Assembly: GCF_000733755.1 (NCBI RefSeq)
Contig: NZ_JPOF01000002.1
Span: 553,501-617,500, forward strand
DNA: 64,000 nucleotides
From: Lachnoclostridium phytofermentans
GTDB taxonomy: Bacteria > Bacillota > Clostridia > Lachnospirales > Lachnospiraceae
Direction of reading: 5' to 3'
Shown here: positions 8,681 through 17,955 of the stretch, in pieces
How positions within the stretch are numbered: the first letter of the stretch is position 1
Layout of the letters: every line of letters starts with the position of its first letter
The notes under the pieces: model-generated
What the model saw: only the letters and a program-made list of their open reading frames with translations
The model's database searches: none
What the model was told of the DNA's origin: nothing
Position numbers and translations under genes: made by a program

Positions 8681-9265
8681 CTAATTACGATTGCGCATGC
8701 TTATGCTTGAAAAGCTGGAAAAGGTCCTACCATCAAGTTCTAATAATATCGAAACTGTCACAAGATTCTCCTTCTTGTTTGTAGCTGGAGACACCCATAG
8801 ACTACTCACATAATTGGCTAACAAGGACGGAGTCCCTTTTAGTTCCTCTTCTACGATATGCTTTAGAGACTGTTGGAAACTGCTCTCGCCTACCTCCTCC
8901 TTCTTCACCTTGCGAAATCTTAATTGTTTATGTACCGTATCATGAATCACTGCATAATAATACTCTATCGCTCCACCCTTTGTTTCCTCCATAGCTTTCA
9001 TCCCAAGTACAGGATATGCTACTCCATCTATTACTATATCGTTAACCCATTCATAGAAACTTGCTTTCATGAGAAGGTCGTCAATCTGATTGAGTGCAAT
9101 CTGTGACTCCATCTGTAAGGAGGTTTCCATACTATTGGTACGATAGGTTCTAGTACTTACCATAAGAAAACCGGTCACTGCAAGAAGGACAAGAGAAGCT
9201 ATCAGTAGTGAAACAATTACTTCAATTAGTGTTAATCCTCGATGATCTGATATCACATCATGCAT
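8681..9265 (-). CDS. minor prepilin (PilW-like)
   Basis: The 194-residue protein has a class III prepilin signal: HRG before LTLIEVIVSLLIASLVLLAV, with Glu at +5 of the mature protein. The +1 residue is Leu rather than the usual Phe. The rest has the pattern of a short minor pilin: a long N-terminal helix then a beta-rich head. It starts 1 base after the stop of the preceding prepilin gene, and its AGGAGGG ribosome site lies inside that gene's end, which implies translational coupling. Likely role: initiation or priming component of the type IV pilus, processed by the peptidase at 16418-17161. Confidence 0.78.
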   Translation of the reverse strand: MHDVISDHRGLTLIEVIVSLLIASLVLLAVTGFLMVSTRTYRTNSMETSLQMESQIALNQIDDLLMKASFYEWVNDIVIDGVAYPVLGMKAMEETKGGAIEYYYAVIHDTVHKQLRFRKVKKEEVGESSFQQSLKHIVEEELKGTPSLLANYVSSLWVSPATNKKENLVTVSILLELDGRTFSSFSSISMRNRN

Positions 9266-9266
9266 C

Positions 9267-9827
9267 CTATCCCTCCTGCTTCAGATAATTTCGCCCAGTT
9301 TCCTTCACCAATAAGATTTTGCTTGTCTTTCTTCCAACTATTTTTATCTCAGATATTTCCCCTTTGATAGAACCAGAATCCTTCGTAAATTGAATGGTAA
9401 GCGGTTGCCCTTTCGTAACTACCTCCTCCATCCCGTCCTTGATATAACAAATAGTAAGTGCATCGCTGCCCAACTTAACTTTATCAAGTTCTATCTCTGT
9501 GGTAATCTCACCTTCTGTCACAGTACGATAAGTGATAGAGTAATAAGAATTATCATCTTTTACAACACGCAAGAATATGGAGTCCTTCACCATACCCATG
9601 GATTCCATCCGCGTTTTGTCAAGAATGACCGAGAGCTGTTTCGCACATTTGAAAGCATTGATATTATTCATATAATGAAACCCGAGTAAAGAAATACCTG
9701 CTACAATACCAATGATAATGACAGTCACAAGTACTTCTATTAGCGTAAATGCCTGATTCCCTATAATACTGTTTCCATGCAGGTTTCTTGTTCTTTTTCT
9801 TGTACCACACTTTGTTATGGTAATCAT
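9267..9827 (-). CDS. minor prepilin (GspH/FimT-like)
   Basis: The 186-residue protein carries a long positive leader (about 26 residues) ending in GNQA, then FTLIEVLVTVIIIGIVAGIS, with Glu at +5. The residue before the cleavage site is Ala rather than Gly, which is unusual but tolerated in some systems. The head domain is beta-rich and contains no Cys pair. The assigned ATG at 9827 has an AAAGGATG site about 10 bases upstream. The next gene follows after 1 base. By analogy it is a minor pilin of the tip-priming complex. Confidence 0.75.
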   Translation of the reverse strand: MITITKCGTRKRTRNLHGNSIIGNQAFTLIEVLVTVIIIGIVAGISLLGFHYMNNINAFKCAKQLSVILDKTRMESMGMVKDSIFLRVVKDDNSYYSITYRTVTEGEITTEIELDKVKLGSDALTICYIKDGMEEVVTKGQPLTIQFTKDSGSIKGEISEIKIVGRKTSKILLVKETGRNYLKQEG

Positions 9828-9951
9828 TGTACTTAGGCATCCTTTCCCACATTATATCGTTGTTATTTCATCATACTTCATTTTTTGATGTTAAATACTG
9901 TAGTAATTATTACCTATAAACTCTACTCAAGCTATAAAAAATCTTTCTTCT

Positions 9952-12207
9952 CTATTCCTTCTTCCAGTTCTTAAGTTCAATTAAAATAGTCTTTCCAAAC
10001 GTTCCTGTTATGCCCTCCTCATTACTATAATCTTTAAAAAAGTAACGAAGCTGTTCGTCTTGTTCTATTAAATTCTTACTATATTCTAAATTAGCAGTAA
10101 CATGCCCACCCGGTCCAAGGATTACATTACCTTTTGTTATAATCATCCCCGTAAATGTAGCGTTTTGTATTCTCACATCTCCAGAGGCTACTATGATCCC
10201 TTGATGGTCATAACCGGAAATAACGGTTTCACCAGAGCTATTGGTTACTAAGATGTAATCTGTTTTTGCTCCAACTGATTCTTTTTCATATACCTTATCT
10301 ACTCCAAGCTCCCGTGCCATTTCCTCAATCCCAAGGATGCCCTTCCCATCATCTGATTTATAGTAGATTAAGCGCTCTGCTAAGGAATCTGTAACGGTTA
10401 CTGTATTGTTGTTCTCATCAAGGCAACTGATTAGTCCATTATATTTACCACTATAGATGTCTTCATACCTTTCTAGATACTCATCTTTGGAATCAATCTG
10501 ATATCCCAGTTCATCAGAACGGGCTTTATTCGATAGAGTACCAGTATCATAGGACAATACATTACCAGTATTTCTTATCCCTAAAAATTCACCACCCTTT
10601 TTAAGGCTCATACTTCCTAACTTCATTGAAGATGCAAGATTTTCTAACTTTGCTTGATTTTTCTCTATATATTTTGCAAAATAATCACTTGCAGCATTGG
10701 AGTTTCGAAAATTCAGATATAGGTATACCATGTGATGAGTAACCCCGCTAGAATTTTGGTACTGCACTACAATTGACTGGTAAGGCATACTAGAATCAAG
10801 ATAATCTTCTAATAAAATTCCACCTTTTTTACCATTGACAGACATATCCACTCCAAACCCAGGTTTATTAAGCTTTAGGTTCCCATACTCTGTTTCTGTC
10901 ATCGGATTATGTCCAATTCCAAGAATACAATCTCCTGGAACCAAATAAGCAATTTGATTTCCTTTGAAAGATATGGATTCACCTGACAATACTGGTGTCA
11001 TTCCTCCAGCATCTGAAGTAAATCCATAGGTTTTCGGTATGGATAAGTAAGACTTACCAGCAATCCATACCTTAGACACCTCTCGCATATCAAGAGATGC
11101 TTCCGAAGCATTCACACTAATGGAGCTACTACCTCCCGGCGTTCCTTTTGTTTCCGTAAGTGTTGCATTATTAGTGTGGAATCCGTAGTAGGTACCCTTT
11201 AACATGACATTACCTTTTCTTGCATTCATCGTAAGGTCGTCCAAAACATAAACATTGGCGGATACGTCAAAATATGTTGTAGGTTCATATGTACTTGCAG
11301 TATAATCCATCGTATTCATCGTGATTAGGTTCTTTGCCCAAATGGAATTTTGAAACTCTCCATCATCTCCAATCAGAGGAGATACAATCATCTTTCCCCG
11401 ATCGAGTACAGTAAGATTCCCTCTGCTAATAATTCGATTGGATTGTAAGCGTAACACTGCTTCGCTATTTTTAACGGTAATTCCCTCACCGGCATAAACA
11501 TTTCCAAGTAGAATCGCCTCTCCGCTTTCCTCTTTTTTAAGAAAGCCATCTGCTATAATTCCATAATCCGTATAATAAATTCCGTTATAGTTAACTGCAC
11601 CAATCAAGCGAATCGGATAGGTGGAAGTAATTCTTAAATCTGTAGTTATTATTGATTCAAATCCTTCTCCATTCTTATAGCAAAGGGATACCCCCTTAAG
11701 CGTAACCGAATAATCCGAGTAGTTACGAACCACTATAATATCTTCTGAATTTAGAAAAGTAACCTTATCCATCGTATTACTGATAAGATACCTTTGAAGA
11801 ATTCCCAACTCTTTTAGTTTTGATTGATTTTCCTTGGTATCTTCTGCTAGTTCTTCATAAAGATTAGCTACGAATTTACGAAGCAATAGATTCGGTCGCT
11901 CTGATTCCGGTGTCACCGAATATTTTTGCAACATATAAGCATAGGCCTTCTGTAGACTATGTTCTGATAGCTCTTCTAATCCAATCTTTAATTCATCCAC
12001 TGCACTTTCTGCAGTGTAGAAATTACCCTTTGTCTTAGCGTCCACTAATTTCATTCTATAATTTGTCATCGTTGCCGTTAGCAAAATGGTCGCCAAGATA
12101 CCAAGAAATGTCATACATAGAAGAACAAGAATCAGCGAAGCTCCCTGCTGATTCCTTCTAAGTCTAAAACTGTGATTCTTATTTTTCCTACCTTTTCTTG
12201 ACTGCAC
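9952..12207 (-). CDS. large PilX/GspK-like pilus assembly protein
   Basis: The 751-residue protein begins with a basic leader then QQGASLILVLLCMTFLGIL, a prepilin-like hydrophobic helix that lacks the Glu at +5. Loss of that Glu is characteristic of GspK/PilX-type tip pseudopilins, which do not need a neighbour above them. The remaining 700 residues are far longer than a normal pilin and are rich in short strands and turn motifs (about 240-480 and 640-700), suggesting a beta-helix or beta-sandwich head. The start is GTG at 12207 behind CGGAGGGG. Lying between minor pilin genes, it probably forms part of the tip complex. Confidence 0.7.
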   Translation of the reverse strand: MQSRKGRKNKNHSFRLRRNQQGASLILVLLCMTFLGILATILLTATMTNYRMKLVDAKTKGNFYTAESAVDELKIGLEELSEHSLQKAYAYMLQKYSVTPESERPNLLLRKFVANLYEELAEDTKENQSKLKELGILQRYLISNTMDKVTFLNSEDIIVVRNYSDYSVTLKGVSLCYKNGEGFESIITTDLRITSTYPIRLIGAVNYNGIYYTDYGIIADGFLKKEESGEAILLGNVYAGEGITVKNSEAVLRLQSNRIISRGNLTVLDRGKMIVSPLIGDDGEFQNSIWAKNLITMNTMDYTASTYEPTTYFDVSANVYVLDDLTMNARKGNVMLKGTYYGFHTNNATLTETKGTPGGSSSISVNASEASLDMREVSKVWIAGKSYLSIPKTYGFTSDAGGMTPVLSGESISFKGNQIAYLVPGDCILGIGHNPMTETEYGNLKLNKPGFGVDMSVNGKKGGILLEDYLDSSMPYQSIVVQYQNSSGVTHHMVYLYLNFRNSNAASDYFAKYIEKNQAKLENLASSMKLGSMSLKKGGEFLGIRNTGNVLSYDTGTLSNKARSDELGYQIDSKDEYLERYEDIYSGKYNGLISCLDENNNTVTVTDSLAERLIYYKSDDGKGILGIEEMARELGVDKVYEKESVGAKTDYILVTNSSGETVISGYDHQGIIVASGDVRIQNATFTGMIITKGNVILGPGGHVTANLEYSKNLIEQDEQLRYFFKDYSNEEGITGTFGKTILIELKNWKKE

Positions 12208-12350
12208 CCTATCCCCTCCGAGTATTTCAACTAATTTAAGTAGTATGCAACTGCTGTTTTATAACATTCTATAGAATATCCTAGTAGCTATACAGTATTT
12301 GATCTGCCAGTACCATACTATATAATTAATATATAACCTACCTTGTTGAC

Positions 12351-13829
12351 TTAAGGATTCGCGCTTGTAGAACTTAAAGTGTATAATACTTCCTCGCTAT
12401 CCTTTTCTAAAACCTGTATCGTAATCGAATAAATCCTCTCCTTTTCCTTCTCATACTCTACTAACGATGAAATGTTATTTTCATCTAAGAAAGGATAGGA
12501 TTGAAACGATGTTAATGTCTTCGTTGTATCAAAATCATTTTTATAATAAAAATCTACCCAGGAAGAGCCTTCGACCGCCACCTTAATTTGCTCGGTAGGA
12601 AGAAATCGATTTTCTAAAGCTTGTTCTGCAATAAAAACTTTTAATTTATCACGTAGGGTCAGTAATGGGTCTATCTCAACCACTACACAATCTGATAGTT
12701 CCGAATACCATTCTCCTTGTATTAAGGGGATATGAAACAAGTAAATGCTATCTAACTGATCAAATGAAATCTCCGGAAAAAATCCAGTATAGCGTTTCTT
12801 ATCTATGGTAGCGTCATCAAAAGAATCACGCAGTATCCCTATAGCATCATGAAAAGTGTACTCATAATAGCAGGTTACACTTTCTGCTTCTCCCTGTTTT
12901 TTAACTTGTATAATTGTGGTTCTCGATATCTTTTGCTTTATTTGCTCTTGCGCAATTGGATTAGGGAGAACTGGTGTAGCAACTGGTACTGGAGTTGGTA
13001 ATCCATTCTTTTTGGCTTCCTCATTTAACTTACGATTCTCTTGTCCGATTCTCTCACATTCCTCCAGCCACTTTGTTTCAATATATTCTTTATGTCTCTC
13101 AAAAAACGTATGTACAACTCTTTGATCATACGTAATATTTTCCTTTATACCATAACTATCTGTCACTGTATCATATTGATACCCACCCTCCGGAGTAGTC
13201 ACATATTGCACAGTAGCACCTAACGGATTGATTAATGCTGTTTTAGTATGATCTAGCTCTGTTAAATTAGGAGCCTTGAATTGGTTTTGCTCTACTAAAA
13301 ACTCTCCCTCACTTATTTCGGAAGAATTTCCTTGGTATCCATTGGCATCATAGGAAATTCTAACGTCAAATACGGCACTTCCTTCTTTTACGCCTTTGAT
13401 AAGATAATAATATTTTTTCCCAGCAAGGTTTTGCACTTCATAAGAACCATCGCCATTTTCATCACAAATTGTTAACTCATCAAGTTGTGAGGGGTTATTT
13501 CGTGATAAAACCTGGTAATCTTGATCCGTTTGTGAAAATCCAATACCAGATACTTGATTAACTAGATTTTCAGTTGGCACTATACAAAATTCTCTGCCAT
13601 TGACCGCATGAAACTGAAATGCCACTTCTTCAAAGGAGTAAGCTTTGATACCCTCCATAATATTCTTCCCTAAAGTAGTCGCGTACTGTCGATACTTTGT
13701 CTTTTGATTTACTCTGGCAGAAAGAATCCATTGACTTAACAGAGGAATAAGAATAATCGCTAGAATTACCATGCTAACGATCACTTCCACCAGGGAAAAT
13801 CCTCGATTGTTTTTTCTTAATTTTCTCAT
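12351..13829 (-). CDS. large prepilin-like protein (PilV-type signal)
   Basis: The 492-residue product starts MRKLRKNNRG then FSLVEVIVSMVILAIILIPL: a textbook class III signal with Gly at -1, Phe at +1 and Glu at +5. I placed the start at 13829, because GTGGGGATAAG lies right before that ATG while the ATG at 13850 has no ribosome site. The mature part is unusually long for a pilin, with a Pro-rich linker near residues 265-285 (PTPVPVATPVLPNP) between two head regions. It is separated from pilO by an 18-bp tandem repeat array. Likely a minor pilin with a bulky exposed domain. Confidence 0.75.
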   Translation of the reverse strand: MRKLRKNNRGFSLVEVIVSMVILAIILIPLLSQWILSARVNQKTKYRQYATTLGKNIMEGIKAYSFEEVAFQFHAVNGREFCIVPTENLVNQVSGIGFSQTDQDYQVLSRNNPSQLDELTICDENGDGSYEVQNLAGKKYYYLIKGVKEGSAVFDVRISYDANGYQGNSSEISEGEFLVEQNQFKAPNLTELDHTKTALINPLGATVQYVTTPEGGYQYDTVTDSYGIKENITYDQRVVHTFFERHKEYIETKWLEECERIGQENRKLNEEAKKNGLPTPVPVATPVLPNPIAQEQIKQKISRTTIIQVKKQGEAESVTCYYEYTFHDAIGILRDSFDDATIDKKRYTGFFPEISFDQLDSIYLFHIPLIQGEWYSELSDCVVVEIDPLLTLRDKLKVFIAEQALENRFLPTEQIKVAVEGSSWVDFYYKNDFDTTKTLTSFQSYPFLDENNISSLVEYEKEKERIYSITIQVLEKDSEEVLYTLSSTSANP

Positions 13830-13853
13830 CTTATCCCCACTCTGAAGCATAAA

Positions 13854-14032
13854 CTTATTATCTCAAAGAAGCTTATCATCTAGAAGAAGCTTATCATCTA
13901 GAAGAATCTAATCATCTTAAGGAATCTTATCATCTTAAGGAACCTTATCATATCAGAGAACCTTATCATCTAAAGGATCTTATCATCTCAAAGAACCTAA
14001 TTCTCTCAAAGAATGTAATCATTCCAAAGAAA
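13854..14032. repeat. array of ten 18-bp tandem repeats inside the pilus cluster
   Basis: Units begin at 13854, 13872, 13890, 13908, 13926, 13944, 13962, 13979, 13997 and 14015. The consensus is close to CTTATCATCTNAAAGAAC; the seventh unit lacks one base. All strands and frames contain stops, so it is not coding. It lies directly before the prepilin gene at 12351-13829. Confidence 0.85.
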
Positions 14033-14104
14033 GCCTGTCCTCCTTGTGGCTTCTTCTTCGTTACTAGAAATAGTACCTATAGCTTACTAATAATTTATTC
14101 TTTA

Positions 14105-14776
14105 TTAATTTCTTGGTAACATAGGTATCTCCGCTGTTCCAAATATATTGTCTGTTCCAATGGTAATTCCAGAAACTTCAGGTTTTTGATATTGGTTGTC
14201 AGTACCGCTCATTGCAAAGAGGTTAATCACCATCGTACCCGTTAGATTCCCCGTTGTTGCATCATAAGATGCTGTTATATTCTCAACATTCATGCGTTCC
14301 TCGTATTGATTGATATAATCCATGCATTCTTTGAAACCTTCATAGGTAGTGCGGTAAGTGATACTAAGGGGGCAACTAAGTACAGATACTCCTAACCCAT
14401 CTGTGGAAGGTACCGCGGTAGAGTAGAAAATTTCTGTATCCACTCCAAAAGATACACTAGGAATTTCAAGTCCTGCATTCTGCTCAAGGTCAACAAGAAA
14501 TATAAGGCTTTTCTCTGGTGTATTCCTTGGACCATACCTCTTTGTAATATTCTTTATATTTTCTAAGGACGTTTCTATATCCTTCTTATAGTCCTCCTTT
14601 TTTCTCTCAAGCACTGTAAGTTGGTCTACACGTTCACTTAAAATCTCATTTTCTCCTCTTATAGAGTCCGCTTGTTCCTCATATCTTAAATAACCAAACC
14701 GATAGCAGCCGAATATAATTAAAACAATGGCAAGAAGAATCAGTAATCGAATCTGTTTTTCTGAAATTTTATTCAT
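14105..14776 (-). CDS. pilO: type IV pilus inner-membrane alignment protein PilO
   Basis: The 223-residue protein has a short cytoplasmic start, one membrane helix (about 9-28), a coiled-coil stretch (about 35-75) and a small alpha/beta domain, the PilO layout. PilO pairs with PilN and links the cytoplasmic PilM ring to the outer part of the machine. It overlaps the end of the pilM-pilN gene by 8 bases and has AGGAGG 8 bases before its ATG. Sequence similarity in this family is low, so the call rests on size, topology and position. Confidence 0.8.
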   Translation of the reverse strand: MNKISEKQIRLLILLAIVLIIFGCYRFGYLRYEEQADSIRGENEILSERVDQLTVLERKKEDYKKDIETSLENIKNITKRYGPRNTPEKSLIFLVDLEQNAGLEIPSVSFGVDTEIFYSTAVPSTDGLGVSVLSCPLSITYRTTYEGFKECMDYINQYEERMNVENITASYDATTGNLTGTMVINLFAMSGTDNQYQKPEVSGITIGTDNIFGTAEIPMLPRN

Positions 14777-16391
14777 TGGTGCTACCTCCTATTTTCACAT
14801 TTTGGTAAATGCAAGTAACAGAAAATGTAATAACTTTCGTGCCAAATTCCTCGTTCGTCACTTCTGTAATACCTGCAATTTTTACATCTGCAATATAAGG
14901 TATCGTTTGAAGTTGTAATAATAGCTTGGCAGCAGATTCCTTAGAATCCGTGGTTATACTAGCAGTAATCCCTTCGGTCGTTGATGTGAAAGATTGAATG
15001 ACAGCACTACTTGGGAGCTTGTCTTCTAGATAGTGAATTAAATCATTTAACTCTTCATTCGATCGATAGGTGGAAGCATCCATGATTTCTAATGCTTCTT
15101 CTGCCTCCTTTAAGGTATTTCTCTCTTGTAGCAATGGTTCCAATCCACTTAATAGAGCTATTTTTACTTCAAGTTCTTTCTTTATGCTTCGCTCTTTTTG
15201 ATAATTTAGATAACCACTATTCACTAAAACACCGCCAGCTAATATAGCTGCCAGTAAGAGTCCCAAATAAAGTTTCCAGAACTCTCGCTTTTGTGCCAAT
15301 TCTATGTAGTCTTTCGGAACAAAGTTAATCGCCCCATAGGAAGCACCAATACATCCGAGAAACGTTTCCATCTGTTCTGTAATAACCTCTTGATGAACAT
15401 TCATAGATATCTCAGTTCCATAATAGACAACAGGAATCTGCAATTCTTTTTCTATAAACTCCTTGATCTTTGACTTTACAGCACCACCACCAAGCAGTGA
15501 TATTTTTTTTATTTTCTCCTGCTTTTGGCTTTGCGACAATCTTGAAGTATAATACTCGAGGATACGCTCTACTTGATTAATAAATAAACTTAGTGTTTCA
15601 ATTGCATGTTCCAACAAATCATCGCCATCTATATCAATATGATCAGGCTCCTTTTCTATGCCCTCACTATCGGTTGTCATGCTATAGAAAGGGATTACGG
15701 TAGCCGCTGCTTTACTTTGGTCAAAACGATAGCTATTAACATTCTGAAGCTGTTGATACAACACATTACCACCATAGGGAATCGTACGCTGTAACATAAG
15801 GATACCATTTTGCATGATAGTTACGAAAGAAACGTCCTCTTTTATCTGTAGCACAAATTCTGTGTCTGTGTTTGCTTTCTTCTTAAACCATTGATAACTC
15901 GAGTTACCGATAAAGTCTATCCCGATGATATTTAATCCCATTAATTCAGCAAGACTATAATAATGCTTAATTAAACTAGATGGTGCAGCATACGCCATCA
16001 AAGAGATTTCTTTTTTCTCTGGGTTCTTATTTAGGATTACATAGGTAACAATATATTCCTTGATATCTTTAGGAAAATACTCATTCGCCTGCGCAGCCAT
16101 AACCGCAGCAATTCGATTTTCTTTCACTAACGGTATCGTTACTTCTCTTGTTAATATCTTATTGGACTGGATTGTAAAAATGATGTTCTTTTGTCGATAT
16201 CCTTCCTTAGCCATTTGTTCTTTTACAAACTCTGCAAATCCATTTTTGTCCCGAATGTATCCGTCCTCAAACATTTTCTCCGGAGTTTCCCAAATCGAGG
16301 TTTGATATAGTTTGGGATGTTTCTTTTTGTGGTCTGTTTCACATACCTTAATAGAAGTATTTCCAATCTCAATGCATAGTACTTTACTCAA
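14769..16391 (-). CDS. pilM: PilM-PilN fusion protein of the type IV pilus
   Basis: The 540-residue product joins two usually separate proteins. Residues 1 to about 345 are an actin-like ATPase of the PilM type (LCIEIGNTSIKVCE at the start, KKISLLGGGAVKSKIKEF near 300). A membrane helix at about 372-392 (YLGLLLAAILAGGVLVNSGY), a coiled coil and a small domain with SSAVIQSFTSTTEGITASI then match PilN. PilM normally binds the N-terminal tail of PilN, so here the partners are covalently tied. The start is TTG at 16391 behind AGGAGGGG; the longer upstream frame would overlap the peptidase gene and lacks a ribosome site. Confidence 0.85.
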   Translation of the reverse strand: MSKVLCIEIGNTSIKVCETDHKKKHPKLYQTSIWETPEKMFEDGYIRDKNGFAEFVKEQMAKEGYRQKNIIFTIQSNKILTREVTIPLVKENRIAAVMAAQANEYFPKDIKEYIVTYVILNKNPEKKEISLMAYAAPSSLIKHYYSLAELMGLNIIGIDFIGNSSYQWFKKKANTDTEFVLQIKEDVSFVTIMQNGILMLQRTIPYGGNVLYQQLQNVNSYRFDQSKAAATVIPFYSMTTDSEGIEKEPDHIDIDGDDLLEHAIETLSLFINQVERILEYYTSRLSQSQKQEKIKKISLLGGGAVKSKIKEFIEKELQIPVVYYGTEISMNVHQEVITEQMETFLGCIGASYGAINFVPKDYIELAQKREFWKLYLGLLLAAILAGGVLVNSGYLNYQKERSIKKELEVKIALLSGLEPLLQERNTLKEAEEALEIMDASTYRSNEELNDLIHYLEDKLPSSAVIQSFTSTTEGITASITTDSKESAAKLLLQLQTIPYIADVKIAGITEVTNEEFGTKVITFSVTCIYQNVKIGGSTNE

Positions 16392-16417
16392 ATCTAATCC
16401 CCTCCTGCAAGTCAAAT

Positions 16418-17161
16418 TCAGTTCCACCCCGCCGTATACCACTCCAGTATTTTTGTTCCAAACCATGCAGCAGTAATAATACCAGCTGATAAATATGGTC
16501 CCATCGCAAGAACATGTTCTGCTTTACTAACTTTCATTCGTATTATATGAATTACCGAACCATACAAACAGCCAAAAAAGAATGCCACTAACGTAAGCTT
16601 CCATCCAAGGATTAGGCCTACTGCTGCCATTAATTTAATATCGCCCCCTCCTATTCCTCTCCCTCTCGTAATCAGAAAGAGAAACAGAAGAAAACCACTG
16701 ACCAATAGAAAATCAAGTAAGATGGAAATAGAAATTCCCTCCACCACCTCACGAATTATTCCAAGTACAAACAAATAAACATTAATCCCAAACGGTATTT
16801 CAAAGGTTCTCCAATCTATTACACTAAGGACAAGTAGCCCTGAAATCATCAGGCAATATATGATGCTTTTGATAGGGTCCCCTACTAAAAAAAACGTCAA
16901 CACCCACAAGCTTCCATTGAGAAGCTCTACCAGTGGGTATTGTATTGATACTCTTTCCTTGCAATATCTGCACTTACCTCCTAAGAAGAGATAGGAAAAC
17001 ACCGGCACTAAATCTCTTGCTTTTAGTGTGGTATTACACTTTCTACAGTGAGATCTGGAGATTACGATGTTTTCTCTTCTTGGAATTCGGTAGATGCAGA
17101 CATTGAGAAAGCTACCGATGCTGATACCGTAGAGGAATATTAGGATGTAGGTTATCATCAT
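16418..17161 (-). CDS. pilD: prepilin peptidase / N-methyltransferase (A24 family)
   Basis: The 247-residue polytopic protein has the full PilD form: N-terminal domain with four cysteines in two CxxC pairs (residues 39/42 and 64/67) that bind zinc, and the two catalytic aspartates of the GxGD proteases at D116 (SVIDWRTFEIP) and D174 (GGGDIKLMAAVG). It cleaves prepilin leaders and methylates the new N terminus. The ribosome site is poor, and the gene starts 17 bases after the major pilin stop, so it is probably translated from the pilin message at a lower level. Confidence 0.93.
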   Translation of the reverse strand: MMITYILIFLYGISIGSFLNVCIYRIPRRENIVISRSHCRKCNTTLKARDLVPVFSYLFLGGKCRYCKERVSIQYPLVELLNGSLWVLTFFLVGDPIKSIIYCLMISGLLVLSVIDWRTFEIPFGINVYLFVLGIIREVVEGISISILLDFLLVSGFLLFLFLITRGRGIGGGDIKLMAAVGLILGWKLTLVAFFFGCLYGSVIHIIRMKVSKAEHVLAMGPYLSAGIITAAWFGTKILEWYTAGWN

Positions 17162-17178
17162 TTACACCAACTATTCTT

Positions 17179-17670
17179 TTACTTATTGATAGCCACTACA
17201 TTGATTCCATCTAATATTACAGTATCTGAACTATTTATTTTAAGTATAATTTTTATTTCATACTTCTTAGTCGTATCGCTAGGAGTTGGATAATTTCCTC
17301 CAAAAATCTCCATAATAATTTCTTTTAAATTCTTAATCTTATCGTCAACTCTACCTGGTATATCATTATTAGTTGCTACAATGATTGGTTCAATATTCCC
17401 AGTACCCTCTGTTTTATCAAAAGTAATTGTTACATTCCCAATTTCCTCGAGTTTCCCACCCTGCACTTCGAAGTCTGCTAACGCTATCTGAACTGATGAT
17501 TTTATATTCGCAATATTATTATCATCCACATTTTCCCTTGCCGTCCCCACCCACTTCATAACCTGCGGAGCCAACGCAACTGCAATTATCGCAATAATTA
17601 AAACTACAACAATTAATTCTACCAAAGAAAATCCCTTATTATTCTTTCTCTTCTTACTTACCAACTTCAT
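17179..17670 (-). CDS. pilA: major type IV pilin
   Basis: The 163-residue protein has leader MKLVSKKRKNNKG and mature start FSLVELIVVVLIIAIIAVAL, with Glu at +5 (E18 of the precursor). Its short beta-rich head and size fit a major pilin of the Clostridia. It has the strongest ribosome site of the cluster (GAAGGAGGATTTACC) and a 285-base untranslated region before it, compatible with higher expression than the minor pilins. No Cys pair is present in the head, so a D-region disulfide is absent. The first residue of the mature protein is Phe, as needed for methylation. Confidence 0.88.
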   Translation of the reverse strand: MKLVSKKRKNNKGFSLVELIVVVLIIAIIAVALAPQVMKWVGTARENVDDNNIANIKSSVQIALADFEVQGGKLEEIGNVTITFDKTEGTGNIEPIIVATNNDIPGRVDDKIKNLKEIIMEIFGGNYPTPSDTTKKYEIKIILKINSSDTVILDGINVVAINK

Positions 17671-17955
17671 GGTAAATCCTCCTTCATTCTTTCTTCAATT
17701 TTCCGCTGTTCGTACATGAAGATTCCATTGTCCTTCTGTTCTTCGAACATGCTAAACATTCTTCTTTATCCCATTTTTTCTCTTATGTAATGCTCACTTC
17801 GTATGATCCCAGTCAATCACAAACTAGCCTTATTCTCATAAGTATAACGATTCCCTTTCCTTTAATTAACATCCCTTTAATTAATTTCTTTACTTCACCT
17901 CCACTTACTTTACTTCTCTTAAATTCACTTCTTAACCTCAATTTCCATCTCTCCC

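Noticed and set aside
9664..9852. 62-codon frame overlapping the start of a prepilin gene
   Set aside because: Although AAAGG precedes its ATG, it overlaps the prepilin gene fully and has no recognisable sequence; more likely a shadow.
13854..14032. CRISPR-like array
   Set aside because: The 18-bp units follow each other without spacers and no cas gene is near, so these are plain tandem repeats.
16392..16466. 25-codon upstream extension of the pilM-pilN frame
   Set aside because: It overlaps pilD, has no ribosome site, and the TTG at 16391 has AGGAGGGG before it.
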